From the NCBI GenBank assembly GCA_035235625.1, contig CP141142.1, forward strand, positions 34,668,995 to 34,732,994: a stretch of 64,000 bases of DNA. The letters are read 5' to 3'. Source of the stretch: Saururus chinensis. Taxonomy: Eukaryota > Streptophyta > Magnoliopsida > Piperales > Saururaceae. This document shows positions 22,191-36,600 of the stretch, one piece after another. The translations under genes were made by a program, and so were the position numbers. The notes beneath the pieces were generated by a model. The model searched no databases. It worked only from the letters and a program-made list of their open reading frames with translations, and was not told where the DNA came from. Each line of letters begins with the position of its first letter. Position 1 is the first letter of the stretch.

Positions 22191-25100
22191 ATTGGAGTCT
22201 TATTCCTAATTGCAGAATTTTGTGCTATGGAATATGAGAAATCTCAACTTGTGCATGACAAATCCTTATGTGATATCAAAAACCTTGTGTTGCTTGAGAA
22301 AATTGAATTGTTGGAAGAAGAATTGAAAATATAAAATTCAAAATTGAAAGAGTTTGTCAAAGGGAAAGAAAATTTTGATAAACTTCTCTGTTGTGGACAA
22401 TTTGGATGTGATAAAAATGATTTAGGGTATGCAGGACATAAGAATACAAATTTCCTAGGAATCACTAATTTGTTAAATTATAAAATTTGAATGTTAATGG
22501 AGCTAGTACCTCAAAATCTATACTTTTGTTTGAAAACTAATTGCATAAGAAAGAACTAGTGACTACATTTGAGCAAAACAAGAACAAATTAGTGAAGAAC
22601 TACAACTTGTAAGAAATAATATTAAAATTGACTTAGACAAATCACATGGATGAGATGAAACTTAAAAGAACTTAGTGCAAAGGTTCAAAATCTTAGACAT
22701 AAAGCTCACACACATGATTCACTAGGAGATTCTCATAAGTTTGCTCATAATAGTTATCACAAGAAATAACAAAAGGTATATGCTAAAATACCTGAGAATG
22801 CAAAACATTATAAAAATTTGGGTGACATTCAAGAATTTGTGAAAATTAAGATAATTTGGGTAAAAAAAGAGGATGTGAAATGCCTTGTAATGCACATCAC
22901 CATGAAAATTCAACACTCTAATATGTAATACTTAGATAATAGATGCTTAAAGAACACTACTAATAACAAATCTAGGTTTATTAATTTGGTAGAGAAATAT
23001 GATCACAAAGTTACCTTTGTAGATGAAAGCACAATGAAAATAAATGGAATAGACACATTGAAGGTTTTTGGATTGCCTGATTTTGATAATGTTTTGTATG
23101 TTAGTGGTTGGAAAGCTAATCTTTTGAGCATTAGTCAAATTTGTGACTCTGGTTTTACTGTAAAATTTACAAAAAAAACTTATTATATTATTGACAAATC
23201 TGAAATAACTTGTGTGAAAGGTTTAATAACACATGATAATTGTTATTTGCTTAATCTTATTTATTTTACAAAATTGTTCTTGCTTGATAATACTTGTAGC
23301 ATCAAAGATTAAGACATGTGAATTTCATATATTTGACAAAATAATAAATAAAATGATCATCAAAGGCGTTCAAATTCTAAAAACTCCTAAAAACTTTGTA
23401 TGTGATGCTTGTCAAAAGGGTAAACAATCAAAGTCTTATCATAAAAAGTTGAAACATGTGAGAATTGAAAAACTATTAAAATTTATATGTATGGACTTTA
23501 TGGGACCAATGCAAACAACTAATTTGGGTGGTAAAAAGTACATCTTAGCAATGGTAGATGACCTATCAAGATTCACTTTGGTAGTTTTTTTAGAGAAAAG
23601 TTAAATATTTTTGAAGCATTCAAAACAATTGCCTATACCATACAAAACACAAGTGGTCTGCACCTTCAAAACATTAGAAGTGACAGAGGTAGAATTCACT
23701 TACTTTAGGTTTAATGAATTTTGTGATAAACATGAAACTCATCATGAGTTCTCAACCCCTAAAATTCCTAAATAAAATGAAATAGTTTAAAGAAAAAAAA
23801 GACTATTTAGGAAATAGCTAGGGTTATACTAAATAAAAAGAATTTGGCTAAACACTTTTGGGCAGAAGCTATCAGCATTACTACTTACACCCTAAATAGA
23901 GTTTACTTTAGACTTGATACAATTCTAACTTCTTATGAGTTGTGGAGAGGTAAAAAGCCCACCATCTAACACTTTAGAGTCTTTGGAAGTCATTGTCATA
24001 TCTTGAGCGATAGGGAAGATTTAGAAAAATCTGATAGTAAGAGCAGTGATGAAAATTTTCTTGGATATTATCTAACAAGTTGGGCATACAGGGTTTACAA
24101 TAAAAGAACTCAAATTACCATGGAGTTTTTTAATGTGGTTGTGAATGATGCACAAATTTTTAAAATACAAAATAGTCAACATGGGAAAGAAAAACAAAAA
24201 AATTAATGATTGCTATGATTTTGATGATTTAGCTAATGTATTTAGTGATGTAGATAATAAGGAACAAGAATATGTAGAAGTTCATGATGATCATATTCAT
24301 GAAATTGAAGTTCAAAAATAAGAAGTACCACAAGTTCAAACTAGTCAAGTACATAATTGGGTTTAAAAAGACTATCCTGAACCTAATGTGATTGGTGACG
24401 TCAATGAAAGAGTGAGAACATGACATTAATTAGAAGAATAAATAAAAATTTCTTGTTATGTATCTCTTATGGAACAAAAAAAATTAATGAAGCTTTTCAG
24501 GATGAAAAATGGATAAATACAATGCAAGAGGAATTAGGCAAATTTACTAAGAATGATGTATGGTTTGTTGTCCCTAAACCTAAGAAATGTAATGTCATTG
24601 GTATAAAGTGGATTTACAAGAACGAGACAGAAAACCATGGTAATGTGGTAAAAAATAAAGCAATATTATTGGTGGCTAAAGGCTATACACAGGTAGAAGG
24701 TTTTGATTTTGATGAAACTTTTCCTCTTGTTGCTAGACTAGAATCTATTAGATTGATTCTTGCTATGGCTTGTCATATAAAATTTAATGTGTATCAATTG
24801 AATGTCAATAGTGCTTTTCTAAATGAAAATTTGAAAGAGGAAGTTTACGTTGAACAACTTCAGGATTTTATTGACTCTCATCATTTTGATTATGTGTATA
24901 CGTTGAAGAAAACTTTGTATGGATTGAAAGAAGCTCCAAGAGCATGGTATGATAGACTGACATAATATTTGACAAAGCAGACTTACACAAGAGGAGATGT
25001 TGATAAGACATTGTTTGTAAAGAAATATGGAAAACATGTCGTGATGACATAAATCTATGTGGATGACATCATCTTTAGTTCTACAAAGTATAAGCTTGCT

Positions 25101-25860
25101 AAAGCGTTTTCAAAAGAGATGAGTAAAGAATTTGAAATAAGTAGGGAAGGATTACTAACTTATTTTCTTGGTTTACAAATTGATTCTGAAAATTTTATCT
25201 CACAATCAAAGTTTACTAAAGAGTTGGTGAAAAAGTTTAGACTTCAAGATGCAAAACATGCTAAGACACCTATGTCTTATTCTGTCAAGTTAGGTAAGAA
25301 TGTTTTAGGTAAATTTGTTGAACAAACTCTATATGGAAGTATGATTGGTAGTCGTTTATACTTAAATGCTAGTCGCCCATATATTTGCTTAAGTGTAGGA
25401 GTTTGTGCTAGATATCAAACTGATCCTCAAGAATCTTACATTATTGATGTTAAGAGAATAATAAAATATGTGAGTCGATCAATAGGATATGGTTTCTATT
25501 TGACACTACTCTAAACTAGTAGGACATTTAGATATTGATTGGGTAGGGAATGTTGATGATAGAAAAAGTACCTCATGTATATGTTTTTATGTAGGAAATT
25601 GCTTAACTTTTTGACATAGTAAAAAATAAAATTATGTTTCTTTATCAACTTTAGAAGCCAAAAATATAGTTGCTAATAGTAGTTGTACTCAATTAATGTA
25701 GATGAAAATAATGTTACTTGATTATGGAATACGTTAGGGCAAAATGATTTTATATTTTGACAATCTATGTTCAATTAAAATTTCTTAAAATCATTATTGT
25801 ACAAAACATACATAATATTCAATGAAAATCGCCACTTACAATACATATGACTCATATGTT
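22191..25860 (+). pseudogene. decayed Ty1/Copia retrotransposon (gag-pol)
   Basis: The domain order is that of Copia: gag, protease, integrase, reverse transcriptase, RNase H. The gag C-terminal part (22226-22480) has KIELLEEELK and FVKGKENFDKLL. The protease/GAG-pre-integrase part (22930-23310) has YLDNRC, VTFVDESTMKINGID and VLYVSGWKANLLSISQ. The integrase (about 23380-23960) has CQKGKQSKS and DFMGPMQTTNLGGKKYILA. The RT (24420-25510) has EEVYVEQ, TLYGLKEAPRAWYDRL and the catalytic IYVDDIIF. RNase H (25515-25760) has DWVGNVDDRKSTSC and LSTLEAKNI. Many in-frame stops and frameshifts occur, for example just before IYVDD. The usual length of such a pol is over 1,200 codons in one frame, so this is dead. 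It may be SIRE-like by its gag, but that is uncertain. Confidence 0.9.
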
Positions 25861-25867
25861 CTACCAT

Positions 25868-27350
25868 CTATCTTCTTGCCAAGGAAGATGGATGGATTAG
25901 GTCTCCGCAAATGTGCTTGGAATGAATGATTCCTTACTACTTAAAAGAGTTTGGGTACTTGCCATTAAAAGTAACTCCTTATGGACTAAAGTAGCATTTA
26001 GAAAATATTTATACAATGCCTCTATATTTGATTATGAAGGAAAGAAGACTACTTCTCCAATATGGAAGACCTTATCAAAGTACATCCATCATTTAAAGGA
26101 TGCTTCAACTTGGTAGGTAATAAATGGTAGGTCTATTTATTTATTCCAATATTAGTGGTTAATATCTTATGAATTGCTCTCATGCCATCAATATTTTAGC
26201 AATGATTTTACCTAGATATTCTAATAAAAAATTATTTTACATGCTTGGAGGGTAGATTTGATTATAAGATTGTGGCCCAAGAACATAGCTAATACACCAT
26301 AATTTTGAGTAATATTTTTTCTACTCCCACTATCCATGGTTCTAAGGATAAACTTATATGAAAAATAATGGCTCATGGGAACTTATTTGTCTCTTTGGCT
26401 TATAGATTGATGTCTTGCTTTACTTCTTGTGATAATTCCTTTTTGGCTTCACCTATGGCATACTAAAGTTCCTCCAAAGCAAAACTTTTGGTGTGGAAGG
26501 CTTTTTGGCATGAGCTTATCTTATATGATTGATTAATGTTTAACCACACTATTGTGCTTTATGCTGAAGAGAATATGAATCTATCAACCATCTTTTCTTA
26601 TATTGTGAGTTTATTAAGGACTTGTGGCTTTGGTTCTTCAATTTGAATAACAATGAGGATTTTGGATGCATTTTTTTATTATTTGATTTATCTTAGGAAG
26701 CTGCAAAATTTGGACCTCACCTACATATCCCAAGGCAAACTATTTGAACTGTTTATCATACTCATATGGCTGGTCTATAGTGCCAGGAATAATGCCATCT
26801 TTTCCTCAGTTCGCCTTTGTAAGCTAAGAATTGGGAAGCAATTCTCAATATTCTTAAACCAACTACAGATTTTTGGATTCTAGACATTCCACATATACTA
26901 GTAAAGCTGGAAATCATGTGGTGAAATTCTTAAAATGGAGCTCCCCTCCGATGGGGTGATTTGTCTAAACTTCGTTGGTACCTACCATTTTGGGTCTAGT
27001 CAGGTTGTGGCTTGGGGTGTTATTCGTGAACCTCATGTAAATTTTATTGTCGGGTTCAACACCCAGCTTCTTGTTAAATATGTAATTTTTGCACAAGGCA
27101 TTGCATGTTTGTTTGGCATGAGATTAGTCAAATATCTAAATATCTTAAGTTCTCTCATTTTTTGTTCAAGAGGACTAAGAATATCATCAACTTCATTCAA
27201 TCCACCTCTAAAATGGAGGATGACTAGGTTACTTCAAGAAAAAAAAGAGATAGTCTCAAATACGTTTGATTACAAGGTGACTCATATGTAGCACAATCAG
27301 GTCACAAACTGATTGGCAAATTTTGCAATTGACAAATATCCTTGCTATTG
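25868..27350 (+). pseudogene. non-LTR (LINE) retrotransposon 3' remnant
   Basis: The frame at 25880-26116 reads NDSLLLKRVWVLA, NSLWTKVAFRKYL and SPIWKTLSKYI. This matches the region between RT and the zf-RVT domain of plant LINEs. Further on come a KVPPKQNFWCG-like segment (26460-26500) and a decayed RNase H-like domain (26935-27291, VICLNFVG...AWGVIREPHVNFIVGF). These fit the RVT_3 domain at the C-terminus of plant L1-type ORF2. RT itself is absent and stops are frequent. It abuts the Copia RNase H end directly. Confidence 0.75.
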
Positions 27351-27361
27351 GTTCTTCCAAC

Positions 27362-30300
27362 TGTCATGACCTAGATTTTTAAAACCCTTTTTACAATAAA
27401 GGACATGTGATAAATCATGATAAATTTTTTTCTTTCTTAAACATAAAATAAATTATCTAATTAAATATCCAGGTCATGATAACTGGGGTTCACAAATATA
27501 AATATCAAAACATATGATATTATTACAATTGTCAAATTCCATAAATAGCAGGTTAACCATCTAAGTACAAATTTGTCATCTTTTTGAAAATAAATAACCA
27601 GGTAAAGTTGGCTCTCATGCCAGTAATTACAATTACTTATACGATTGCAGAAGTAAGAAACTAGATCCCACTAATGCAACATCATCCTCAAATGCCCACC
27701 AACGTCCCAATCTCGCAACGTCCCCATCTAAAGAACCTGCAAGCAAACAAGACCAAATAGGCAGCAAAACATCTCCTCCCCTTGGAGGAGCATTCAAAAG
27801 AACACAACTATTATTTAATATTTTTAGATCGGGCGAACATCACCCGATGTTAGTTGCCTACGTACTCATCAAACAACATCTCTAATGTTTCCAATAAGAT
27901 CGGATCCAGACGTAGTTCTACCTAATGCTACACTATACTAAGAAGCATAACATCACACGTGCAATGCTTAAGTATTTTTAAGCAACCTACATTTTATGCA
28001 AGTCCTTTAATCATTCCACTTGTTCTAATTAAACAAGCAATATCAATCAATGTTATTAATTATCTCTCGAACCATTGTTTGATAATTAATATCCTTGTCT
28101 AATCCCAATGACAGGTAGACTCATCAAATGCCAATCTAAGTGACAAATGATAACGAAACACCCTATAATCCACTAGGCCCCGCTCCTAGAATCCACTAGG
28201 AAGTACCATCACCCCTCCTAGCCCAAGAAGGACCTGACCGAAGTGAAAGGGCATGGCCCACAATTGTACTTGAAAAGAAGTGGCATAAAAAACCAACCAA
28301 GCAGGATGTCAGCTAATCCAATTGTGTGTACACTAAAAGATCCTCAATAGATCTATGCTGAGCCCGGCTCACATAGAACTCCCTCCAATGGGGAGGTGCA
28401 ACTACACTGTCAAATCAGTGACTCCTCAAAAGAGCTACAACTCAAGAAACCATTCTAAACCCTATCTTGCTCATCTATAAGCCAGGATTCCGAATGACTA
28501 TCCCAAACCCTATTAGTCCCTTCTAGACTAGAGTTTAAAACTTGAAACTGTCATCGGTTCATCAACTAAGGCTTATCGTCAGGTCAAAGGCTTGGTTCAC
28601 TGTATGAACTAGTCCCAGATGTCTCTTAGGTATTTTAGTCTTTATCTTGATTAGGTGTTTTCACCCAATCCAAAGCTATCAAACCCCATCAATTAATCTT
28701 TCAATAATCTTAAAATAGTGATATATTACTATCATAACATCAATAGCAAATAGCGAAACAATAAAGAACATAACAATAAGAACCACACAGGTCCAAGTAA
28801 ATCACAATATCAATAATTAAATTCAATAATGATATTAGAATTGTTCGAGCTCACATGCCCTAACCCTCTTTGGGTTAACTTATTAAATCTTTTTAAAAAT
28901 TGATCATATGCACTTGAGGGTATTAAGGTAATTATTTAACATTGAATATGGTCCTCTCTGCTCTAGGGTAAGTTTTTAACCTCTCAAAAGGTTTCAATAA
29001 CACATTGGCCCGTTAATAACATCCACGTGAATACGGGCCAGTTTGCATAGGGGTATTTCAATCATTTGGTTTAAGGCCTTAATGACATCTGACAGGTCTA
29101 AAATTAAACACAAGCATACTACTTGACTTCATGGACTCTGTTTAATTTTCTTGGCATGTGATGGGGTTGTGAACCCCTTCAAGCAACCCAGGTTGACTGA
29201 ACGGTTTACGATTAACCCTAGGGGCAAGAAGGTCAATTACCCACACTCACTGAGATTTTTACTCACTTAGTGGTTTAGCCTATAATTAGGTTACACATTA
29301 AACTCTCACTGAGAATTTTCCAATTTTTAGATCAACTTATAGGCCCTTGAACCGGAGCCACTAAATCGGGTAAGTGATTTTCACACAATGATTTAACTAC
29401 CAGGGGTAAAAAGGTTATTTTATCATCTTTGGGATTTTTCCCAAGCTGAAACTTGCTAAGAATACTTCCACGCTTGTTAATGTCCAATAGGAATTTTCCA
29501 AAATTTTTTTGACATTTTTATCCCCCTAAACTGGACCCAGTTCGACCCTTCTTTTCTTTTTCTTTTTTAAACTGGACCGGTTTGGTTCGGGTGACGACTC
29601 GCAACACGGGTCATCTTCCCCGCGTTTGGCCAGAGGCGGAACGCCTCTGGCGGTGCCACCCCTGGCCACCATGGTTGGGAGGGTGGGCTGAGGTCCACAG
29701 GATTGCCGCTAGGCGGCGATCACAATGGGCCTGGCCCCGGCCGCCGACTGGGACCAAAGTCGCCATTTTTAATTTTTTTTTAATACAGTGAGGTGCCACC
29801 TTTGCGGCTAGGGCCAGCGCGGCCCAGGTAGGCACAGCCGTAGCTGTTGCGGCCTGGACTAGCATGGCCAGGACTAGCATTGCCACAACTACCCCGGCCT
29901 CGGCCAACGCGGCGATCGGCTGCCCCTTTTTTTTTCTATGCACTGGCCGGCGGTCTGTCTGGTTGCGGCTGCATGCCGGAGCCTGGCCCGCATGAAGCTG
30001 CCGCCAGATGATGGCTGGCTGGTCACTGGCTAGACGGCGTAGGCTATCCGGCAGCCGGGCAGTAAAAATTGAATAGACGGTTTACAAAACCCTATTCATA
30101 TAAACCAAAGTGCAGAGATGTGATTTTTAATCAAATCTAATTAATAAAATTTTTATTAATCGTCAGCAACATTCCTACCTTAATTGCTGATTTATGGTCA
30201 ATCCACTGCTTCGCCAGAGCCTCACCAAAAAATTTCATCAGTGACTCCTCCTCCTTCCCTTAAGGGTCTAGCCTCCCCTTAATTGTGCCCTCAAAAGCCT

Positions 30301-30694
30301 TTTTATAAGCATAAGGATTAAGATTCCTAATTCCCTAGAATTTGGGTAATCCTCCCCAATTAGGCTACTTAATTCGGACCTTAAAAATTAATTTCGGAAT
30401 TATAAACAACCGGGCCCTCAAAACTACTTAAACGGGCCAAAAACAGTCAAAATCGGGTAAACAGGCCTAATGCGACATACTCAACTTTGAACAATCGTAT
30501 CTCCCTTATCTGAACTCTGATTCACGCGTTCTTGGTGGCGTTTCGAAGTTCTATTATCTACTTTTTAATAGAATTAGTTTTAGTCACAAATTCTATCTAG
30601 GGAGGAAGTTATTTTACTAAGAATGTCAATAGGTCAAACACCCTATTTTCTATGTAATTAATTTTTAAAACTCAAGAAAATTCAGGATATTACA
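27362..30694 (-). mobile_element. giant Gypsy-type LTR (family C), probably 3' LTR
   Basis: On the minus strand it starts TGTAATATCCTGAATTTTC and ends AATCTAGGTCATGACA (TG...CA), 3,333 bp. Just upstream of its start on that strand is a purine-rich tract CTTTTAAAGAGGGAATAA preceded by GAATTGCGAGGACGCAATTC, the usual junction of a Gypsy polyprotein end and polypurine tract with the 3' LTR. It shares the terminal sequences TGTAAYRTCC and CATGACA with families A and B but is otherwise diverged. A GC-rich island lies at 29580-30060. The ORFs there (29582-29943) are composition artefacts. Confidence 0.8.
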
Positions 30695-30712
30695 TTATTC
30701 CCTCTTTAAAAG
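30695..30712 (-). other. polypurine tract of the Gypsy element
   Basis: Minus-strand CTTTTAAAGAGGGAATAA directly before the LTR start, the expected primer site for plus-strand DNA synthesis. Confidence 0.7.
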
Positions 30713-30860
30713 AATTGCGTCCTCGCAATTCACCATAGTCAACCTTTTTCAAGCTCGGCCTTTTACTCAAAAGCCATTCTACCCTTTCAAATCTTATCAA
30801 CTACAACTTCAAATTTATGTAGAACACATACTTAATATCCCACAAAATTGAGGTCGTTAC
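30713..30860 (-). pseudogene. Gypsy internal 3' stub
   Basis: A short piece of the retroelement body beyond the polypurine tract. It ends near 30860, where a further LTR-start-like word (minus strand TGTAACGACCTCAATTTTG) appears, suggesting another truncated LTR. Confidence 0.4.
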
Positions 30861-33499
30861 ACTGACTGCCTAAACATATTCCCAAAGAGGGACCCTTTTA
30901 TCTCATTATCTTTTCTTTCCCTTTTCTAGGTGGATGAGAAATTTTCTACCCTACTTTAGTCGGCCTACCCCTAAATACAGTCAGTGGATATCTACTGTCT
31001 ATGTGTAGGTGGGGTGGGCTTGTTAAAATTGGAGGTGGGAAACTCCTCATTCTTTATAGATACCAAAAACAAAAAAGAATGTCCAACAAAACCTGGGTTT
31101 TAATTGGAATAAATCACATAATAATAAGAGGTCTACTTTTCTCTATGGAATCAAAATTAGGTATAAAGTTTTATTAAATAGATTCTGATATAGGGAAATC
31201 AACGTCAGTTTGAAATTACATGTTGCTTTGAGGGCTTAGACCTAATTAAAAAAGCAACTGAGCTAAGCTACTCCTTTTTCATAAAAAAAGTCATCATAGG
31301 TAAATTGAACCAAAATATCCCTATCATTTTATTTTTTCCCCATTTTTTTTCATTGCCACTACTAATGTCACCGGGTTAGGTTTGATAGTTTGGGTCAAGT
31401 TTTGCCAAACCCAATTTTTATTTATTTAAAAAAGGCCAAACTCAACTCATGAATTCGACTTAGCCAATTAAACCAAAACCTTATTTAGCCTAACCCAATG
31501 TCATTTTTGGAGACGACTTGGTTTAAAACATGATTATCCGGATTGAGTTGAGTTTTAAAAAAACCGAAAGTGAGTGACATTCCTACTTATCCATTATTTT
31601 CATTTTGGTGCATTTTCTTCCCACACGTTTTCTTCCACGAAACCCTGGGCGGCTGTGATAGCTTCATGATCTTGGTGACTGGTCAAATACGAACACGTGA
31701 GCCGCCTTATAACATGATCCATGTGGAAAATCTGGTCCACCAAATGGGCCCACAAAATTCTGGTCATTCTTCCTTCCTCGCGCATCTGGCAATCGCACGT
31801 CGACTTTGACTCGCTAATTGACACGCTTCGACCTGTCAACAATAACCTCCAATCAATGTGTTAGTGCTACATTACTAAATAATAAAAAGTGGACGCATTA
31901 AAACGCTGGTTTTTGTCCAAAACAACCCCGTTCCACTAATTAACAACTTTTTATTTACGTGATGATGTGGCCACTATCTAAAAAGAGTTTTTTTTTACCG
32001 ATAAAATGAGATTAACAGCGTATATATTAATACATATTAGTGTTATTATCGTCGATCTTAAATATTAAGGGCTCTCGTACAATAATATATGCGGGCTTAT
32101 TATCAATAAAAAGTATAAATCTGTTTTTGTCTAATTAAAAACTGGCGAGAGGGCAACTTTTGGTAAAAAAAAAAAAGGACCCGTTTAGAATTTCGCAAAA
32201 GTAATGTGAGCACTTACCTCGCATAATCCGGGGGCGGGGTAAGTCGCCTTCTGAATGATAACTCTTTTGTCTGCCTGGTCCAGACCACCTCATCAGCTTT
32301 TGTACTTTCATCCGGAGCGCCACCATGTGGAGTAGTGGGCATGTGTGCTCCATGAGACGCCTTCTGATAGGATAATTCATAAATGGGTGCAAAGGTTTTT
32401 CGTGTGTGTCGTTTTTGCTAAAAAAATGTTACTCATTGTAAGAAGAGAGTCAAATTAAAATTTCATTTAAAATAAAATGCATGATATAATAATTTATTTT
32501 AATGTAGTAGTAATTGATAGAAATGCTTTTACAAATATGGTAGCGATAATATCAAACTATAATATATGGCCTTTGAAAATATCAATATCTTTATTTAAAT
32601 TTTAAAATAATTTATTTTGAAAAACTAGATTATAATATTAATGTGGGATAGATATAATATATAAATATTTTTAGAGAAATTGTCCATTGATCGACATGAC
32701 ATATTTTTTTTTTAATTTTTTTTAAATAGTACCATCCAAAGTTTGCCCTTTTTACCTACATATTAAATTGTATAAATAAAAAAGTCTATTAAATATAAAA
32801 TACACAAATATTAATTATTATAAAATAAAATAATTTAAAATTAAATCTTATTAATATAAAATATGTGTTAAATATTTTTAAGAAATTATATGGCCATGTT
32901 ATTTATGGGGTAACACCGTATGAGCTTTTTAATATGGCCGCTTAACTTCGAATCAATAAGCATTGTTATATCTTGGTTGAATAATGTGTGATATTTAATT
33001 TAAAATCACTATAAAATATACATTATTTTAATTTAATTTTTTTTATTAAATGATAAAATTTATATTTAAAAAGGGAAAAATAAATTTATAATATATTTTT
33101 TTAATTATTTACCTAAAATAAATTAAATAAAATTATTAATATAAAATAAATTTATTTACTAAATAAAGATAGAGAGAATATTTTAAGTACAATAGAATAA
33201 CTTTCAATATTGATATCGTTGTTTATTTTTTCTTCTCTAAAATGTCGCTTTCACTATTTTTTAAAAATATATTTTTAAAATATAACTATTGATAAAGAAA
33301 TATATAACTAATTTTATTTCTTTTATTATATGAGAGTTGCGCTCTGAGTGTCTCACCGTATAAACCCCCTCAACCTGAAAAACAAAAAGAGAAGTTAATA
33401 AAATACCAGAAATGGAAGTCTGACCCAACCAACCTCTCCATTTTAAACGGATTTTCCCAACTCCTTTTTCAATTAATATTAATTATTTAATAATTTCAT
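30861..33499. other. AT-rich intergenic region and promoter side of the TOM1-like gene
   Basis: 32400-33340 is very AT-rich without an ORF. Short frames at 31570-31842 match nothing. A TATA-like GTATAAACC lies at about 33357, some 310 bp upstream of the start codon. Its role is not established. Confidence 0.5.
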
Positions 33500-33668
33500 C
33501 ATAGCGTTTCTTGCACTTCCTTCTCCTGCGACTCCTGCTCTCTCCGTTCCGGCCAGGGCCGAAAGGGCTTCCGTTTGCTAAAAGATCGGATTTTTATTCG
33601 TTCATAGGCAGCAGCAAAGGAGTGCTTGTGTGGCAAGGGCAACAGAGGTCGGGGAAGGTGACACACAG
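33500..33668 (+). other. 5' leader of the TOM1-like gene
   Basis: A GC-richer stretch than its AT-rich surroundings leads to the start codon at 33669 and contains no upstream ATG. The exact transcription start is unknown. Confidence 0.55.
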
Positions 33669-36600
33669 ATGGCTTCGGCGTCGGTTCGGGTCGAGAAGGC
33701 GACCAGCGACCTTCTAATCGGGCCCGATTGGACGATGAACATGGATATATGCGATTCCATCAATTCGGATCATTGGTAATTCTTGTTCCATGCAAACATT
33801 GTTTTCGTGTTGTTTGAGTGAATGCGGAATATATATTTTTGTTGTTTGTTTGTAGGTGAAGTTGGTTTGTTGTAATTGTTTTCTTGTGTCTATATTACTG
33901 CGCTGGAGATGTATTTATCTGAATCATGGGGGGGGGGGGGGGGGCAATTGTGCTATATGTTGAAGAGGGGGAAAACCCAGATGATGATTAACAAGAAGGG
34001 GAACTTTTTTCTTGTGAAACCATTTTAGCCTGATAACTTATTATAGATTTTTTCATTACTGTATGGGTTACTATGAAGGGAAGACTTCTTTTCCGGATGT
34101 TGGTGAGTTTTTCTGCTAAATATTAAATTGTAGATGGAGGAGTTCTTTTACTGTTTTAATGCCTATTTGCAGATATAGACTCATGTAGATATACAAGTTC
34201 AATATTTTTTTTTATCGGGTTGGTGATATGAAGCTGCGTTTTACCTTTAGTTGGATAATTTTTTTTACTTATTTACTTTTTAGGTACAAAGTGAATTTCT
34301 GTAGCAAACTCGTTCGTGTTTTACATATGTATGGGCATACATGTTTAATAGAGTATGCTGTTTATCTAAAGAGAAGATACTGGCTACCTGGTTCAAATTT
34401 CCAAAATTTGATTCATCAGTTGATTACTCAATGAAAAACAAAAAGGATGGTAGCCGTGTATTATGCTATCATGTTTATTTCTGGGTTTTGACAAAGATAG
34501 CTGTTTATGGTTTAGGGATGCTATGTTCACTGGTAAATTAATTTGTGTTACTTTTTAGAAAAGTTAATACGATTATATATATTTCCTAGACACTAGCTTG
34601 GTTCTTTGAAAAATTAATTCATGTCTTGAACCGTCTTTTATTCCACTTGCTGATTAGAGCGTCTTTTATTGTCAAGGTCAAATAAGCATAGATGTGTTTC
34701 ATTTAAAGGCGGAAATTCCTTTTAAGATGAATTCTTGTTCATAAAAGCCGTGATGGTTGATTGAATTTTATTGCTGAAATGGATCAGGTTAGCAAAAGAT
34801 GTAGTGAAAACTCTGAAGAAACGTCTACAGCATAAGAACCCAAAGGTCCAATTTCTGGCTTTGACGGTATGTGCTGGGAGTGTTTTTTTATTTACTACTT
34901 GTTCTGTTTTCTTGTACTTTTTAAGTTGCCGTCTGCAGTTCCATAAATCCAGACCTTTGTTCCTTATAAATGAAGATGTACTGGTTTGGTTTGGTTGTAT
35001 TTTAATGATCGTTTAAGAAGATTGTGATTTCCTGACATGTTTTTATTGCATCTCAAACAAAACATGGTCTGAACAATTCAATTTAAAGAACACATTAACA
35101 AAATGTATTGAATGGCGTGGTCTGATGTGTACATGATGGATGGTAATTGACAAGGATCATATGGCTTAAGTAGACAAGAATTAGGTTTGTATTCTAGTTG
35201 GGATTGGATTTGGTGTCTGGATAATGCTTTCACCTGTGCACTTGTTTAAAGTAATTAATGGTAACAGCTGAATTCTGATTTCTGAGCAGCTACTTTTAAC
35301 GAGTGTATGCAAAGTCCTGATTATTGACTTTGGCTTTGGCTTTAAAATTGCTTTCCTATGTAACCTTCTCCTGGGAGGGTACTGCATAGAAGTACAAAAC
35401 CAGCTGCATCACAAGATGGCTATGCTTCAATCATGAATGCTCATCTTAATATCTTAATGAGCTAAGAGTCAGCTGGCTTTCCTTTACAGTCTAAGGATTT
35501 TCATCTTGGTCTCAGCAGCAATGTTGGTTGGCTGGATAGGAAAGTTTTGGAAAAATTTTCTTTAGGGAAAGTTCATGAGTTTATTGATGAAGTTAAGGAA
35601 ATTAAACTTGAATTAAAGTTAATATTGTTAAAAAGCTTTTATTATAAGAAAAAATCTTGAGATAAGAGTGAAAGTGGAGAGTGGAGATCCTTGTCTTGAT
35701 TAGTAAAGGGAAGCTTTTTGCATAGAAAAGGTTTACTTAAGACTTAAGAGGCCTTCAGGTTTTAAGGTAAGTTTTCAAGGAAAGAAATTATCAAAATATA
35801 TTTTGAGATTCTCTCCATAATTTACCTTCCCACCTTGGTGGGTTGATCTCGTGATCTCTTTAAGATTGAAAATTATGGTCGATGTTGAGATGACCTGGCT
35901 CAGCTTAGACCCACTCATAGCTTGCTTTGATTATTTGCCTCATATTTCAGTTGAATTTCTTATTAATGTGATCCTATATCTTTATGGGGTTGAACACGAA
36001 GTTCAATGATCTTTATGATAAATTTTTAAGTAAGTCATGTCATGTCATTTGGAGAAGTATTACTTTCAGTTTTGCAGTTTGAGTCTGCTGAACTAAAAGA
36101 TTTAAGCTGAGCTGGAGGAAAGGCAATCTATGACAGAGTTTATCTGGACCTGGCACAAGCTTGGATTGGGTCTGATTAGGAATAATTAGGCTATATATAT
36201 TTATGTTATTTTGGATAAAAAATAGAAAGAATAAAAAATATAAGACGGGCTGAGCCGAGCCTTGAGCCTGCATAGGAGCTGAGCTTAAAACTTCAGGTGA
36301 TATTGGGGGAAAGAAAGGGAAGACTAGTCTAGAGCTGTCTGTTTTAAGGGAGATGGGTTCCTAGAGTTCTCTGCTTCAGGAGAAATTCCTTTCCTTTGAA
36401 TTTAACATATTAGAAACATTGGACAGAAGCAAGTTCATTACTTATGATTTGCTGATAGATATTAGAATCTTGGGCCGCATTACCATTCATGATTTTAATG
36501 GTAATATAACAAAATAAGGATGTGTTAATCAAATACCCATTGACGTAAGACATAAGTATTTACAACCTTTTGATTAAAAGAAACTTTTATATGCTCGTTC

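Noticed and set aside
29582..29943. Overlapping ORFs on both strands
   Set aside because: GC-rich island of the family C LTR. Composition artefact.
33511..33717. Possible upstream ORF overlapping the TOM1-like start
   Set aside because: The frame begins at TTG, not ATG, and no ATG lies in the leader between 33500 and 33668.
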